From contig JAODUP010000056.1 in assembly GCA_025642065.1 (NCBI GenBank), positions 657,501-721,500 on the forward strand: DNA of 64,000 bases, written 5' to 3'. The stretch comes from Paralvinella palmiformis. Its lineage: Eukaryota > Annelida > Polychaeta > Terebellida > Alvinellidae. This document shows, piece by piece, positions 12,911 through 24,769 of the stretch. Position numbers and translations under genes: made by a program. The notes under the pieces are model-generated. The model searched no databases. It was given only the letters and a program-made list of their open reading frames with translations, and had not been told where the DNA came from. Each line of letters starts with the position of its first letter. Position 1 is the first letter of the stretch.

Positions 12911-13388
12911 CATATAAGGGTGTTGTAGTGGCCTTTAATAATATATACAGTATTAAATGGCACCAGAGAGTATGCCTGCAATTTATATCAATAATAACCT
13001 TGATCCATTTGGGATGCCGGTTCCCAAAAGTGTTTATAGTTTTATAACACGTTTAGGTGCTTCTAGTAATTCAATAGTACAGCGTAATATCTAAAGTATC
13101 TTTTTTATAATCATTCTAGCTTATACGTTAGATGGTGGAAGGTGCTCTGTTTATAACAACAGTTTTAGGTATATTATTATTATTTACTCACCGCATCACA
13201 TGTATACTGATTTTTATAATCTGAAATAATTCCTTTAATTGAATAAAATATGCAATAGGTAGATATATAGATAGATAAAATGAGGCTAGGATAATGGCTG
13301 AGGATAACAGGGATAACATGTATTTCTTCCATCTATTAATTCACCTAACAGCTAATGTTAGATGAAGTACATAAAGTTATTTCCCTGA

Positions 13389-13392
<4 letters not shown>

Positions 13393-13433
<41 letters not shown>
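13393..13433. repeat. (TA)n microsatellite
   Basis: About 20 TA units inside PLC beta intron 1. Confidence 0.9.
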
Positions 13434-13435
<2 letters not shown>

Positions 13436-13540
13436 TAGATCATAGTCCCAAAAGAGACATATGCACTATTAAACACAGATTCCAGTTGTTTTCTTAAACA
13501 TGAAGACAACTTTTATCTCCATAAAATCACCTTTTATAAA

Positions 13541-13545
<5 letters not shown>

Positions 13546-13577
<32 letters not shown>

Positions 13578-13582
13578 AAATC

Positions 13583-13631
<49 letters not shown>

Positions 13632-13632
13632 A
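13546..13632. repeat. Compound (TA)n-(GT)n microsatellites
   Basis: Two TA runs are separated by about 15 bp, each ending in TGTGTG; the second runs into a GT array. The repeated arrangement suggests a local duplication. Confidence 0.9.
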
Positions 13633-13828
13633 GCGGGGACTGGTGTTTTACATATATCCTGGGAGGGGAGGACGATAAATCTTCCTTCAAGTACAATGGT
13701 TCAGGATAAAGCATGATAGAATCGCCCCTACCCCCCCCCTCCATCATACACCTAGTTCATAATTACAATACTGTATACGATAAACACATTATAGACGTTC
13801 AGCAAGACGACTAACACAATGTACTTAC

Positions 13829-13927
13829 GTCGTCCCATTTTATGAACTTGTTTCCTTTCAGCAGAGCTTCGGGTACGGTGACAGGTTTCAGCTGTAACAT
13901 GTGTACGCCGGGTCTAGCGCCCGCCAT
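13829..13927 (-). CDS. Phospholipase C beta, coding exon 1 (start codon)
   Basis: The exon encodes 33 residues, beginning [15 protein letters not shown] and ending KFIKWDD. This is the highly conserved N-terminus of PLC beta (vertebrate PLCB1 has MAGAQPGVH, LQLKPV and KFVKWDD at the same positions). The ATG at 13925-13927 has a favourable context, with A at -3 and G at +4. The donor at the other end is GTAAGT, phase 0. It forms the start of the PH domain. The exon is too short to stand out by length and was found by motif. It lies at the edge of a CpG-rich promoter zone, as expected for a first exon. The conservation of both this exon and exon 2, in order, phase and strand, makes the call strong. 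Confidence 0.94.
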
Positions 13928-15080
13928 GTTGAATAACGCCGTCTGTCGATGACGTCACATGTATAACGCCGCTATCCGGCGTATAACAGGGCGCCGGAGA
14001 CGCGTATAACGTCGATCCAGAACGGCAATACCCGATTGTCGACGGACGAAGGCGATATATAAACACCAACAAACCAACCGACCGACAGACGGACGGACGG
14101 ATGCTGGGTCGAACGTAAACAGGTAGACAGACTGAGAGAGAACTTCTAAAAGTGTATTCCGTTTAATCTCCAACGCAAGTGCTAATGACAGGCCCGAGTC
14201 TCTCTCTCTCTCTACTTGTCTCACAAGTCGATGATGGTCAGAGTTTGACCTTCTCGGAGTCGGGCAGATTGTGAGCCAACAATCCCTCGGGTGGATGGGT
14301 GCCTTGTTGGCTACTCAGTTCCGGGTGTCCACGTTCAACAGGTGACTTCGCTTAATTGTCCCACCCGATGGCGCGCCTCCGGTTTTTACACCGTCCGTTG
14401 TTTTGGTCGTGTGCGCGCGCGCGCAAGTACACGCAAATACGCACGCACGCCGCGTTATTCGTCCCATACATCAACCAACGGCGAAACTCGCGGACGGGTC
14501 CATTATCCCAGCGCGGGCAACGTTGGTCCGTCGATGATGTCGCGAGATGGGGCGCCGTCCGCGATATAAACAGCGTCTCGGATACGGCGATCCCCCGTAA
14601 AGCGAATACGTCGAGCGAGAGAGTGCGCGAGACACACAACGTTGTATATAGGTGTGTATGTATATTTGTGTGTGTGTCTGTGTTTATAAGGCGCCCTATG
14701 GGGATACGCCCTGCTCCTAGTGTTGTTGTCCACGTATCCTGATTGTGGTTGAGAAGCTGACCACGGTTCTGGCTGACGGTCTCCAGTTAGTGCTGATGTC
14801 GGCTCGCTGTGGCTGCTGCTGGTTGTTGGTCGTTAGCGACGTGTGGCAGGGAGAACATGGAAAGGCACCGAGGGAAAGGACAACAGGCGTCATTCTGTGT
14901 GTGTGTGTGTGTCCGTGTGTCCCATACGGTACTGTATTGTGTACTATAGACTGGGTGGTCCGCGCCGTGGTACGCGTTTACTCGCACAAATCTACTACAT
15001 ACATTCCAAGCACAAAACGTGCGACGTCGGCGAAGCAGAGTGGTAAATCAGTCAGTGTGGCCTAGCCGAAGGCCGGCTGT
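13928..15080 (-). promoter_or_regulatory. CpG-rich promoter / 5' leader zone of PLC beta
   Basis: Base composition changes sharply here: CG dinucleotides are frequent (dense runs at 13970-14010, 14360-14540 and 14570-14630), while flanking DNA is AT-rich. The position immediately upstream of the PLC beta start codon fits a promoter and 5' untranslated region. Several overlapping open frames on both strands across 14291-15065 come from the reduced stop-codon density of GC-rich DNA and have no recognisable family. The transcription start and any untranslated first exon cannot be placed from sequence alone. Confidence 0.55.
13950..13957. promoter_or_regulatory. CRE palindrome TGACGTCA
   Basis: A perfect 8-bp cAMP response element lies 22 bp upstream of the PLC beta ATG. 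CREB/ATF-type factors bind this motif. A second perfect copy is at 16003-16010. An 8-mer can occur by chance, but the position in a CpG-rich promoter supports a function. Confidence 0.45.
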
Positions 15081-15305
15081 AGTATGTGTGTGTGTGTGTG
15101 TGTTATTCGAATTGGCTACACACACCTGGCTGTCTCCGGCCCGCCGACTTCATGATTCAATGCACACACATTCACACACCGCTAACACACACACACGCAG
15201 AGTGAATACATACGGGCAGAAAACACCTGTACACACACCAGCCTCGTTATTTTCGGCAACAAAAGACCCATAATGTCTTCGGTCTCTCACTTTCTCAGGT
15301 GTATG

Positions 15306-15331
15306 CTCTCTCTCTCTCTCTCTCTCTCTCT
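15306..15331. repeat. (CT)n microsatellite
   Basis: Thirteen CT units. Confidence 0.9.
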
Positions 15332-16002
15332 AGTATTTATTAACTCCATCACTCAACGCGAGGCCTCGCGTTATTTAGCCTTCGGTGTAACCACGATTGG
15401 AGTTATTCTGGTGTCCGAACTTTACCGAGCTCGTAGGACGAAGATAACCGAGTTCGAGGTGATAAAAAAATGACGTAATACAACATTCACTTAATTAGCG
15501 CGGCCCAGAAATGCTCATCGCGGGATCACATGGCGGAATGATCGCGTAATGTATGATTGCTAGATGGCGCTTTACGCCGTGACTGGATCTTCGCGCATTA
15601 CGCGACCTCGAGTGGTTTTGGGAGTGGATCCGGAAGTCGAGTGGAACCGCTACTGAAGATTATTTATGGCAGAGACGGTGGTGTGGCAGGATTATCGAAT
15701 GTTACGTCAACGTCACGTGGGCCGATATCCGGAACTGTAAATATTTAATATGGAAGCAGTTGATAGAAATCGGTGATTTATTTTAGATTTAGCATAATAA
15801 ATGCTGTTGGCGTTAACGTCATGTACAATACAAATGTCATATTTAAAATAGTTTCTCAGATCCATACAAGACACACAAACGAACTTTCAATTTTAACCGT
15901 GTATTAACTGGTTATCGCCCACGTTAATCGGATCAGAAGGAAAATAGGTCACGGCATCTCTAGTACTAAACGGGATATCCGTTGACCTTTAAATCGACCC
16001 TA

Positions 16003-16010
16003 TGACGTCA
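16003..16010. promoter_or_regulatory. Second CRE palindrome TGACGTCA
   Basis: Perfect 8-bp CRE about 2.1 kb upstream of the PLC beta start codon. Function unproven. Confidence 0.25.
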
Positions 16011-16339
16011 TCGGGGGTATATTCCCAGACGATTTAATCCCTTCACTGACATGCCGGAAGATGACAATACGCCGATGATCCAGAATCAGTACGTATGCAG
16101 ACCCACTTGAATGTCGGTAGACGTCGGTTTGTTCGGGTACGGACGAGTTCTATTGTTCCGGTTGTGGTCAATCATAGGCCATCATTATAGTCGTTCACTG
16201 ACAAATCCAGATATTGTCACACTGGATCATGTTGTGATACTGTGGTAGTTCGTTTACCAAATGTCATGTTCAGTTCATTGGTTAGCGCTTGACATACATA
16301 CACCAATAGAGTATGTGTGGGGGATGTGTATTCCTTCAA

Positions 16340-16464
16340 TTAAACAAACTTTAACATGGTCAGTTCTTTTCCATGGGGTGTGTCCCATATTAAGACAATT
16401 GTCGGAGCTAAACAAAAGGATCGCTCGCTCACTCACTCACTCACTCACTCACTCACTCACTCAC
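16340..16464 (+). repeat. SINE-C 3' fragment ending in (CTCA)n
   Basis: The sequence TGTCCCATATTAAGACAA, then GTCGGAGCTAAACAAAAGG and TCGCTCGCTC, parallels the 3' half of the copy at 4455-4645. It passes directly into a perfect CTCA array at 16427-16464. The head is absent, as in a 5'-truncated insertion. Confidence 0.55.
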
Positions 16465-17294
16465 CTTCATAATAATATTATTATTACTATTACAGACTTA
16501 TTAAAGCGTCCTTTACGACCAGAAGCCAATCTAAAGACTACAGTGATATTTCAAATATGATGCATCTAAAAGTAACCTTTAATATATTTTATAATAGATT
16601 TTAACTTTTTAACAGACGGCGAACTTCTAATCTCCTCCATCAACGTGTTTCATAAAGTAGCATCTGTTATAGTAATCATATCATATGACTTGAGCCGAGA
16701 CGCTGTACACTTGTAGTATTAGTATGTGACTAGATGACCTCAGTTTTCGAGATCACTTTCTATTTAGACAGGATTTGACGCAGTTATTCAGCTGTACCGT
16801 CATTGATAGGTTTACAAGGTATTTGTTAAAATGTTCAAATGAGTACACTCTATCACTCGGAACAAATGTCATTTTTGAAGGATTGGGGGGGGGGGTATGG
16901 TATTATTTTTGGGTATCTGTCACTGCGAGCTGCATCATTCTGGATTCGCTGCGAGTGATTGATGTTGTAATCATATATGTGCTATTGTAACAAAGCGCTT
17001 CTTGTTACAAGAATGCTTTTAGATTTATGATGGCAATAAGCAGCCCTACACACTAATGTTCATTCATATTAACACATCTGTATGATTTTACTGCCCTATT
17101 CAGCGTGCTGATAGATTCAGCAATGTAATATTGGTGTTTTGGTTATTTGGCATGATGTCAAGTTGATTATATTTCTTTTATCACCATTAAAGTTTAGATT
17201 TTTCTCCATGGAAGAGGAACTTTTTTAATTCATTGTCAGGATCAAAAGGTGTGTGTGTGCGTGTACATACTCGTGCACGTGTGCATTTGTGCGT

Positions 17295-17295
17295 A

Positions 17296-17333
<38 letters not shown>
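17295..17333. repeat. (CA)n-(GA)n microsatellite
   Basis: CA then GA run. It directly abuts the LINE remnant whose reverse-transcriptase box breaks off here. Confidence 0.9.
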
Positions 17334-17335
17334 AG

Positions 17336-18010
17336 GGAGTATTCCATCGGCATACAAGTGATATTTAACATCATTGCGCAGTGATCCGAAGTTGATGAGT
17401 GCATGTACATTGTAAAAACTGAAGAGTCAAGAATTGAACCTTCTGGTAGTAAACATACGACATCCGATAAAATATGAAACACTATCTGGCTGAAATCGTT
17501 CAAGCGCTATACCTGACAAACCAAACATATCTTCTAATTGGAAGAAAAATACATTATGGTCAACTGCATCAAATGCAGTAGATAAATCCAAAAGAACCAG
17601 TAATATTGGCTTGCTTTGATAATGATACATTTATCACTTTTACACCCCAAACTAAGGCTCTTCAGTGCTGCGACTACTTTCATATGCAGACTGTTGTATT
17701 TCACTAAGATCAGTCAGTACTCAATGAGCGTTTGTTGAGACGTATAGCAACTGCCATGTCTATAACTTTTAGACAAAAATTATCAATTTTAAAAAGGCCT
17801 CCAACTGTTTAGAATATTACAGTGCAAAGTAGGTTTATTACCAATGTTTTTTATGGAGGCAGATTTCATAGTTTTGGAAAAATACCGACATGTAATGACT
17901 AATTAGCTCTCTTTCTAATTAAACAATGTGGGCATAGGGTCAATTGCACAGAAGACCTTTTCAGCAACTGTCTGTTATCAGTCTCTGTAAGATGTCAACT
18001 GTCTCCATCA
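17336..18010 (-). mobile_element. CR1/L2-like LINE, reverse-transcriptase remnant
   Basis: Read on the minus strand this gives, with frameshifts and stops, reverse-transcriptase blocks in the right order: an upstream block with DPMPTLF near 17940, a block with LNKRSLSTD near 17740, LLVLLDLSTAFDAVDHN near 17570, EGSILDSSVF (a decayed PQGSVLG box) near 17445, and a decayed YADD box near 17345. The order and motifs are those of CR1/L2-type non-LTR retrotransposons. It is the same or a close family to the remnants at 28150 and 45780. It is inactive: the frame is broken several times and the 3' end is cut at the microsatellite. Confidence 0.8.
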
Positions 18011-18654
18011 TAGACACTCACGACTTTGATACCAATGGGGTACTCTGTGAAATAGGGGTGGTGATATATACAATATGATGGAAGAAATTATTAAACCAAC
18101 GAGCCCATCTATTTGTTTAAGTTAATCATATTATGAATGTCTGTTTTATTTGTATGCAGTACTTTGTTCACAACATTGAAAACAGCCCTTAGATTTCCTA
18201 TTTATGTCTTGACCTTATTTTATAGTACTCTGCGGAAAGATGGGTATATCTGACATGCAGCCTGCTAACTATCAACATTTCATAATGAACGTGCAAACCA
18301 GTTCTGATCCATAGCTATTCACAATATTTTCTGTGTCACTTTACAGCCTGTATGTTGCTATTGTATCGTGGGAGTAACGGTTTTGGCATTTCGTTTGCTC
18401 TTAAGGAAGCATCATCATCTACAAGGTGGTCCCTCGGTCGGTGTACTCTCATAGAAGGTCTCACCAACCGATCAATATCATCCGATGTGCCAATACCAGA
18501 CTAGAGTACCTCGGGTCAGTAAGAAACGTATTTTAGCAATCAAGCCACACTATCTGTGTTAAATAACATTTGTTGAAAGAAATGGCTTCCGTATTGATTA
18601 ATCAGTGTTAACAAGGAAGTGATCAGACAATATGGAATGCACAAACACCTCCTT

Positions 18655-18712
18655 GGTTGAGAATCTTTGACCCGATTAGTTTAACGTGTGCACAAAAGTG
18701 ACTGAAAACAGC
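18655..18712 (+). repeat. SINE-A 3' fragment
   Basis: Contains GTTTAACGTGTGCACAAAAG, corresponding to the body of the full SINE-A copies. The head is missing. Confidence 0.4.
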
Positions 18713-19439
18713 CAACCTTTCTTGAAGGTGATAAACTCCGTCCCATCTCCCAGGAACTGTACACCTCCACACACACACACACACACACACAGATTAAGAA
18801 ATGCAGACGCGTGCCATCATACGTGAATATCTATTGTTTTGCCGTCGTGCGCCATATTTTTAGCTCATTATCTTTCTTCAAAGGATTTAAAAAATAAACT
18901 AATGCGTACAGTCAAAACTCACTCGTACGATCCATCATCGACCACAATCTGACATCGACTGACTGTGACGGCGTAAATCTCCCCCCGCTCCCACCAAGAA
19001 CAACAACCCACCGTGTGTTTTCCTACCAAACAGCCGCGGGACCTCTTAATTAATCGGCTAATTATGCCTCAGGGGTCTCTAACACGGGAACATTAGCCCA
19101 GGGTCGACCACAGTAGCCCGGTGTACCGTATAAGAGTTTATCCAATAAACGTCTAGTTAACAATCTCTCTATCTCGGCGACATGAGATCACTTGCTCTCG
19201 TTCAGTTATCGACCTGGTGTTGTCTACGACGAGTTCGAGTCAACACTTCGAGCTCCTCTCGGCAATTCTCACTTTGCATCGGCCTCATGTACGTCATAGG
19301 GAAAAGACCATGGATCCCGAATCGTGGCCAAGTGGACTACTTTAATGCCTGGACACATAAGCGGCCCGGGATGTGCAAGCAGTAATACAGTGAAGCTTGT
19401 GTGATAGAGTCAGCTAAATGGTCTGTCAACATATATTAT

Positions 19440-19550
19440 TTGACGGACCGGACCCGTCGTACAAGGTGGGCTAAATGGGGAAAACCTATCTCTACAGATA
19501 ATGAGGTTAAATGCAAGATGAAACACCCTTCAGACAGAGTTAGACCATGC
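19440..19550 (-). repeat. SINE-A fragment
   Basis: On the plus strand it reads AAGGTGGGCTAAATGGG, TAATGAGGTTAAATGCAAG and ATGAAACACCCTTCAGAC, in the same order as the body of the minus-strand SINE-A copies. It is diverged and lacks a clear head. Confidence 0.5.
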
Positions 19551-20636
19551 CCTTTACCAATTCAGCCACAGAAATGACTGATTAAATGATTTGCATCATG
19601 GACAAGTAACATGATTAGACAAATTGCTGACAACCTTCTTTCACAGACAGAGTGCGTGTTTGTTTTTGTTCCCCCCCCCCTTTCTCGGCTCCCCCTTTCT
19701 CTCTCTCCCTACTCCCCCCCCCCCCCCCCGATAGTGATTACATCCGGGACATATGACCACGGGCTATTTGTGCCCTAGTGGGGTGGCATTATTAGGCTGG
19801 ATGATAGAAGAAAAAAATAGCCCACAGATACGTGCAACAGTGGGATTGGATTCGCGCCACCAATTGTGTTAATGCTTTCCTCCGGGATGTGCAATCATTA
19901 TTACAGTTTAATCCAGCTAATTAGACCAGCTAAGTGATTTCACGTAACACGAATAGACAAATTGCTGGCCATCAATTGCCTATAACAAACAAAAGGATGG
20001 CGACGTCACGTGCTCGGAGTAGGCAAGTGTATTTATTGCTATTATACAATCATCTACATTAATGTATTTTCATCATATCGATGATAAATAGAATACTGCT
20101 CCAAACAACTCACGATATAGCTAACTGTATGTATATATCAATGGCATCACTGTGGGGCTATTGGTGGCGCGATGTAGCACATATATTTCAGGTTTTTACG
20201 TTTGTGAGTTGTTTATTCTATTAGTAGAAGGGTCTATGTAGTCTGATTGTTTCATTTCCATCGACGCGAAATGTACATGGCATATAAGAACCTTAGATTG
20301 CGTCACGACTGTTGGAGATAAATGTTCTCGCACATCACTTACGAAAAACACCCAGAAACAATAATTTGGTTTAATTTTTTTGGTTTGTAATAATACTCAT
20401 ACTTAACTGTAATACTAGTTTATATTTTTGTTTATTTTTAAGATATGAGAACATAGCTAGCGTAGTAATGTCAAGGCTTCTATGATCTCAAAGTCGCTAT
20501 TATGTGGGATGTTATATCAGAGACCCGGCACAGGTCCATTTTTATCATTTATTCGACGCGCCATCTAACGGTATACGTGGTACACGAGGAAATGGAATTG
20601 GTATGGCGCTGTAAAAGTGGGGAGTATTGCAGCTCG

Positions 20637-20637
<1 letters not shown>

Positions 20638-20671
<34 letters not shown>
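20638..20671. repeat. (CA)n microsatellite
   Basis: About 17 CA units. Confidence 0.9.
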
Positions 20672-20672
<1 letters not shown>

Positions 20673-21490
20673 TGGGAAGTAGAATCATAATTACGAAAAA
20701 TGCAATAACCCTTTGTATTGCAAATAATTATTGAAATTGTTTACTGCTATAATATTAATAACTATATATGTGTGCTGATTGTTATGCCATACAAGGGATG
20801 GTATTCTGACTGAGAAATATATTTTATTACAATGACAAGGAATTTATTTCCACTTTACACATACATATATTTACAGTTTATATCAAACTTAGTAATCACT
20901 ATTCATTTGTGCAAACTGAGGAACCTATATAGCTAAATAGCTTTCCTCCCATATACCCCATTAAATTTGATATCACTATAACTGCTAGCTGTCTGTGTTC
21001 GTATGTAACACCCGGTAACAGGAGACAGAACTCACAGGCCGGAACATTTCGCTCTGCAAACTGCGTACGCAGAAGTACATATTACATAAATGCTTAGTAA
21101 TGCTTTCACGAGTCGGGATCGGTACAGTGGAGTAAAAACGATATAGAACAGTTAAATCTGAATGGCACCAAACAATAAAAATACATATGTGATAAGAACA
21201 CGATAACATTGTTCGATTATCAAAAGTTCCTCGTGTCAAATTGTCTGCCCTAATTAATTCTGTCCAATCATTCCAGAGAACTGGCAGGAAATAAAGAGGT
21301 TGTTTGCGCATAAATGCTGAATGACTCCGAAGAATAAAAAATAATCTTGACTATATCGTTGGGTGCATATTTGGCCTGTCACAGTTTACGGTAAAGATGG
21401 TAGTTTGTTTAAAAGGTGCTCAAACATAAATATAAGGGATTGGTAAATCAATAAATCAGGAATTTTAAGTACTCCCGATGATTTAAACTT

Positions 21491-21681
21491 CGATGATGAT
21501 GATTGATGTTTCACGGCCACTTTTGTGCACAAGGTAGGCTAAATTGGCCGAGCGACCTCCAAAGGTAATGAGACGAAGTGAAAGAACGAAACAACATTCA
21601 GATATGCCCACGCCGGGATTCGAACACGGGTGGTAGTGATCTGTGGTCCAACACGCTACCGCTAGACCACGGAGGCGCCCC
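21491..21681 (-). repeat. SINE-A full copy with 11-bp target-site duplication
   Basis: Minus-strand copy: the head (GGGGCGCCTCCGTGGTCTAG on the minus strand) is at the right and the tail, rich in ATC repeats, at the left. The B box is GTTCGAATC. Exact direct repeats GATTTAAACTT lie at 21480-21490 and 21682-21692. The element is inserted in the decayed LINE that continues at 21693. The body matches the 12609-12790 copy closely. Confidence 0.88.
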
Positions 21682-21692
21682 GATTTAAACTT

Positions 21693-22810
21693 TGGTTCAG
21701 GGTAACTATTATACTGTGGATAGTGTATTACACGAATTGTTTGCTTTTGCAATGTAGCTAAGGATTTTAAAATAAAGTTGGTATTTCTCCAGGCTATGAT
21801 ACCGTACGCAAAATGAAAAGGTATTAAAACATAATCTTTCGAGACAATCAGTGGGCAGCGCACGCTTCACAGAAAATAAAGCCCTGGAAACATTTTTAAA
21901 TATTTGATTGGTGTGATATTTTTCACTGCAGTTATTCCCGATTCAGTCCAATTCAGTGTCATTTATGGTGATATTTAACTGGGCCAGGCTAGGTCTCATA
22001 TCGGACCGGACGGCGTGTTAACCTTGTATTTTGTTTTGCTTTCGTTTAGAGTCAGCTTATTGGCACATAACCACAGGAATAGATTATCTAACTGTTCATT
22101 GCCAATTGAAAACAATTATTTAATTAATACCTGAATGTGACTTATACAAGGTTATATAATCAGCAAATGACAAAATATTACATTGACAAGAATTTCCAAT
22201 ATCATTTACATAAATTAAATACACTTGTGGTCCCGGTACATATCCTTGTGGGATCCCACAACGAAAAGGTATACGATTGATGATTTGTTTCCATCTATTT
22301 CAACAAATTATAACTGGTTTGACAAATAATTCCCGAACCAGTCACTCAATGTCCCCCTTATTACACATTTAAATAACTTGTTTAACAGTATTTCATTGTC
22401 TGTGACATCAAAGGCTGACATAGGGTTGAAAGGGTATATTCGGGGGGATGAATTAGATGCCGCTTTTCCACAGTGGTTGAGTAGAATAATAATGGCATGA
22501 ATTGTTGAATGCTTTGGACAAAACCTATATTATATAGAATATTATTTATTTAAAAAATGTCATTAACCGATTATACATCGTTCTTTCTAGTATATTTGAA
22601 AAAAATACTAACAGTAGGCTAATTGGTCTATAATTTATCAGAAGTGATTAATTAGAAGATTTAAATATTGGCACTTTTGCTACTTTCATTTTATTTGGTA
22701 CTCTGCCCACTTGTAATGATTGATTAAGTATATGAGTGATCGGGTTAATTATGTGTGCGATTGTTGCTTTCATTAGCTTACCCATAAGGAACATATGTTA
22801 AAAAAATTAC
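21693..22810 (-). mobile_element. Jockey/CR1-superfamily LINE remnant
   Basis: On the minus strand, with broken frames, I read a block ending in VGRVPNKMKVAKVPIFKSSN (about 22660-22720), then NYRPISLL and SNILERTMYNRL (about 22570-22615), a block with SDWFGNYLSNQL (about 22320-22350), CANKLTLNESKTK (about 22035-22070), and C-terminal text with LQKQTIRVIHYPQYNSYPEP (about 21690-21750). This is the usual order for a Jockey-superfamily reverse transcriptase from its N-terminal part to its end. Stops and frameshifts make it inactive. The clade cannot be fixed by eye. Confidence 0.8.
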
Positions 22811-22864
22811 TTCAAAAAGCATTTTCCAGATTGTTTGCGGACTCTTTTAAGACACATGTTATAT

Positions 22865-22865
<1 letters not shown>

Positions 22866-22905
<40 letters not shown>
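22866..22905. repeat. (TA)n microsatellite
   Basis: About 20 TA units at the upstream edge of the LINE remnant. Confidence 0.9.
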
Positions 22906-22908
<3 letters not shown>

Positions 22909-24400
22909 GATTATATTTAAATGTGCTTGCCAAAATCAATTAAATATACAGCAGAATATGCACGCATGCTCAATACTGGCACGCGGGGAATAGTAATGTT
23001 CTATACATAACCGAGCAAATTATACCGAAACACGCATAAGTTGGCGACGTCAGTACAAACCTGTGTCCGCGGAACTTGCCGAGTGAAAGCGGACGGAACC
23101 GAATATTCTTGACGATATGTTATAAGGCACACGATTGTTGGTCGGGATCTGAATTTGCGAGTACACACAATTAAAATATCGACGTATTGTTATGTCTTTC
23201 GCGCTTAGTAAAATCACAGTTTTGATAAACTTAATATATAAAACGACTAGATTTAATCTTATTTACAGTTTAAACAAGGAATTAGATATTTTGGAATAGG
23301 ATAAAAATTGACAAAGAATTGCTTTAAATGGTTTCTGGTAGTAAGGTCATTTAATTAAGTCTACATTATTATCATCATGTCGGTATTGTATTGGTATTCA
23401 TTTTGCGATTACCCCCCCCCCCCCTCCCACACACACACACGGTTCAGTACAAATCCAGTATGACCATGATGATGATTGATGATGATTAATGTTTACGGCG
23501 ACTTTTGTGCACATGATAGGCTAAATGGGCCGAGCGTCCTCAAAAGATAATGAAGAGAAGTCAAAGATGAAACACCATTCAGATATGCCCACGCTAAGAT
23601 TCGAATACGGGTGGTAGCGATCTGTGATCCAACACGCTACCGTTAGACAAGTCTAAGGACTTACTATTCTTTATTTAGATCTAAGGATTTTCCGCCTTAC
23701 CTAATTGTCATTGATTTACTTAGATCTATAAAAGCATATGTCAGTAATCGATCATAACCTAGGCAGGTGCACACCCACATCCGACTGAGACAACTAGTCG
23801 GTTAAATGGGAAGTCAACGGGGACGCGAACCGTGGTGCTCTGAATTTCTAGAATCGGTGAAGCCGGATATATATTTAGAATAATTTTCCAGATAATAAAA
23901 CATACTGCATGTCTGTACATATGAAATATATTTCCACCCATCCCACCATACAACGCCCCCTTCTAAATAAGACTGATTAATACAGCGAGAAAAGCGAAGT
24001 AATTCCTAAAAATCATATAACAGACCCATGATAACCATTGATTTTTCTCTCACTGCTCAACCTATGGCTCAATACAGCAGTCCCTACCCTCGACCAAAAC
24101 CGTCTGGTCTGAGTATATGTAACATCGATATGGAATTACAGCAGTATCATCCGGGAACTGGACTGGATTATCAGCGAATCAAAGTCAATCTGCTTTTGAT
24201 TGGGCATGGGAAACAATAATTAAAAACATGGCCCATAACGACACACACACACACACACACACACACAGAGAGAGAAAGAAACGTAATATTTCACATACAA
24301 GCTGAATTACATAAAGCGAAGAATCGCTATTCGAGCGCGGTTCGGGGGGGGGGGGCCTCACTTGCCCAAACGAATGACCCCCTCCCTTACTTATTACTTC
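22906..24400. other. Intergenic with one SINE and homopolymer runs
   Basis: Apart from the SINE-A copy at 23466-23650, a poly-C plus CA run at 23411-23440, a CA-GA array at 24240-24276 and a poly-G run near 24344, I see nothing supported. A minus-strand tRNA-like fragment may lie near 23755-23850. Confidence 0.45.
23466..23650 (-). repeat. SINE-A copy, 5'-truncated
   Basis: Minus-strand copy with tail rich in ATC repeats at 23466-23490, body TGTGCACATGATAGGC-like text, B box with one change, and head ending at CGTTAGACAA. The outermost GC-rich head present in other copies is missing. I see no clean target-site duplication. Confidence 0.75.
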
Positions 24401-24769
24401 CGACGACGATGACGTGGGCCTGCTCTTACGTGAAAAAATCCAAATCAGAAATCTGCGTCAAGATCGATATCGGTAAAGGCCAAGAACCATTCACCGTCCG
24501 TTATGTGAACAGCATGTCGTTGTTCAGTACAGAGTGTGAACGATTCTAGTCTAGGATAGGCCATTAATGTTCACTATACTGACCAAGATGGCGACTGGCC
24601 TAGACGTTTGACATTAGATAAATCGAAGACGCGTTTATTGCCGACTAGTAAATATCAACCCTTAAGATCAGCTCATACCGGAACTGACATCATTAGAGAG
24701 GGGGTGTTTACATGACGACGTGGGTGACGCCAATATGGCGCGAAATGTGTGGAAGTAAGCGGTCTGGCT

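Larger units (their letters stand above)
8792..13828 (-). other. Phospholipase C beta intron 1 (5.0 kb)
   Basis: The intron is bounded by donor GTAAGT at 13823-13828 and an AG acceptor at 8792-8793. It contains microsatellites, poly-G and poly-C runs of 10 or more, a SINE nested in another SINE (12575-12910), and two short tandem duplications (about 20 bp near 9503 and about 29 bp near 11471). I see no conserved coding segment inside it. Confidence 0.8.
15081..17335. other. Intergenic, upstream of PLC beta
   Basis: The first 700 bp still has more CG dinucleotides than the rest and may be distal promoter. Beyond that I see microsatellites, a CRE at 16003-16010, a SINE-C fragment and no supported gene. 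Confidence 0.5.
18011..21479. other. Intergenic, no gene recognised
   Basis: This holds SINE-A fragments at 18655-18712 and 19440-19550, CA microsatellites at 18770-18792 and 20638-20671, and poly-C runs at 19671-19731. A weakly similar sequence pair at 19525-19640 and 19870-19985 shares ATAGACAAATTGCTG-like text. Open frames at 19182-19385 and 20502-20690 have no family signature. Confidence 0.5.

Noticed and set aside
14291..15065. Several overlapping open frames on both strands, up to 128 residues
   Set aside because: They lie in the CpG-rich promoter zone where stop codons are rare, are rich in Arg and Cys runs from simple repeats, and show no domain.
24409..24549. 46-residue ATG frame beginning MTWACSYVKK
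   Set aside because: It looks coding-like by eye but is short, has no homology I recognise and no splice signals that fit a gene.
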